From: Sergeia podlipaevii
Lineage: Eukaryota; Euglenozoa; Kinetoplastea; Trypanosomatida; Trypanosomatidae
Direction of reading: 5' to 3'
DNA: 44,265 bases
Assembly (NCBI GenBank): GCA_030849805.1
Contig: JASANZ010002092.1
Span: 1 to 44,265 of the forward strand
The notes under the pieces were generated by a model. It did not search any database. It was given only the letters and a program-made list of their open reading frames with translations, and was not told the origin of the DNA. Of the stretch, positions 43,694 to 44,265 are shown piece by piece. Every line of letters begins with the position of its first letter. Position 1 is the stretch's first letter. The translations under genes were made by a program, and so were the position numbers.

Positions 43694-44265
43694 TTTTCTT
43701 CTCTCTCGGAGCACAATCAGTGAAACAAATAAATATTGACTAAACTCCTGAAAAAGAATCGGAAAATATTAACAAAAGCAACACCAAGACCACCACCCCT
43801 CTATTAATTATATATATTGCGGGGCTTCTGAAAAACTGCTGCCTACTCACCTTCGTCTGATACTTAAAAAAAAAAATGAAATGATACTATTATCTCTTTT
43901 CTAAAGAAGAAAAATATTGAAATAACCACGTTACACTAAAGCGTGAATAACGAAGAGTGAAACGAGACTCAAATCCCAAAAAAAAAACAGAAAACGAAAA
44001 AGGATGCATTTTAAAGGCAAAAAAATAGGCAAAATGTACAGCACACAAACATTTAAAAAAAAAAAAACGAACGGTCAAAACGATATAAAAACACGCAGCG
44101 CTTACTATCCACAACTCAACCTTAAAGATTCATTAAAACTTACGTCCACATCTCTCCAAAGCATAACTAGTATAGCACAACACACATAACTCAACACGTG
44201 CACACCGTCTCCAACAAAACAACCCTCGCCAACACTAGGAAATGCCAAAGTGATCACAAACACCA
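43694..44265. other. Intergenic, right edge of window; no gene seen
   Basis: AT-rich DNA upstream of importin alpha, with A-runs at 43867-43876, 43979-43987 and 44055-44066 and the acceptor at 43748-43766. The last ~150 nt are less A/G-biased and C/A-rich. They could be the 3' UTR of the preceding gene, which lies outside the window. Confidence 0.55.
43748..43766 (-). promoter_or_regulatory. Predicted trans-splice acceptor for importin alpha
   Basis: The coding strand reads CCGATTCTTTTTCAG with AG at 43748-43749. The leader is about 54 nt. Confidence 0.55.

Noticed and set aside
1..44265. tRNA, rRNA, spliced-leader RNA genes, transposons or CRISPR arrays
   Set aside because: No tRNA B-box or cloverleaf, rRNA signature, spliced-leader exon, transposase-like frame, long terminal repeat or spaced direct-repeat array was seen by eye in the gaps.

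Overview
The window reads as nuclear DNA of a kinetoplastid protist, most likely a trypanosomatid. The evidence is one-sided gene orientation (all sixteen convincing reading frames are on the minus strand), no cis-introns, single-exon eukaryotic genes, and AT-rich intergenic DNA. Long A/G-rich runs on the plus strand are pyrimidine tracts on the coding strand. They often sit just before an AG and a start codon, as expected for trans-splicing of a polycistronic transcript. The lineage cannot be fixed from sequence alone. TAA, TAG and TGA all end genes, so the code looks standard.

Transcription runs from high to low coordinates. In that order the genes are: importin alpha (43693-42086); a 2.1-kb repeat-rich gap; a 94-residue one-span membrane protein; a reticulon-like membrane protein; a NOM1/Sgd1-type MIF4G-MA3 nucleolar protein with an RG-rich N-terminus; a 1528-residue protein of unknown function; a DHHC palmitoyltransferase; a gap with a candidate single-hairpin H/ACA-type RNA; a TMEM107-like protein; an F-box reading frame and a JMJD6-type JmjC reading frame in the same frame, separated by one UGA; a ubiquitin-specific protease; Sm protein E; a TTD14-like P-loop protein; a ZNF598/Hel2-type RING E3; a calcyphosin-like EF-hand protein; pyridoxal kinase; a GNAT acetyltransferase; and a large helical-repeat protein that runs off the left edge.

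Functionally this is a mixed housekeeping cluster: nuclear import, ribosome biogenesis, spliceosome core, ribosome quality control, ubiquitin removal, lipid modification, vitamin B6 salvage and protein acetylation. Several members belong to families linked to cilia elsewhere (TMEM107, calcyphosin-like, possibly rotatin-like). Neighbours in such arrays are usually co-transcribed without sharing a pathway, so I do not claim a dedicated operon-like system.

The points most worth checking are the in-frame UGA that splits the F-box/JmjC gene, the hairpin-plus-AGA-box RNA candidate at 26680-26739, the unusual catalytic box of the protease, and the unclassified 1528-residue protein. No transposon, tRNA, rRNA or CRISPR array was seen.
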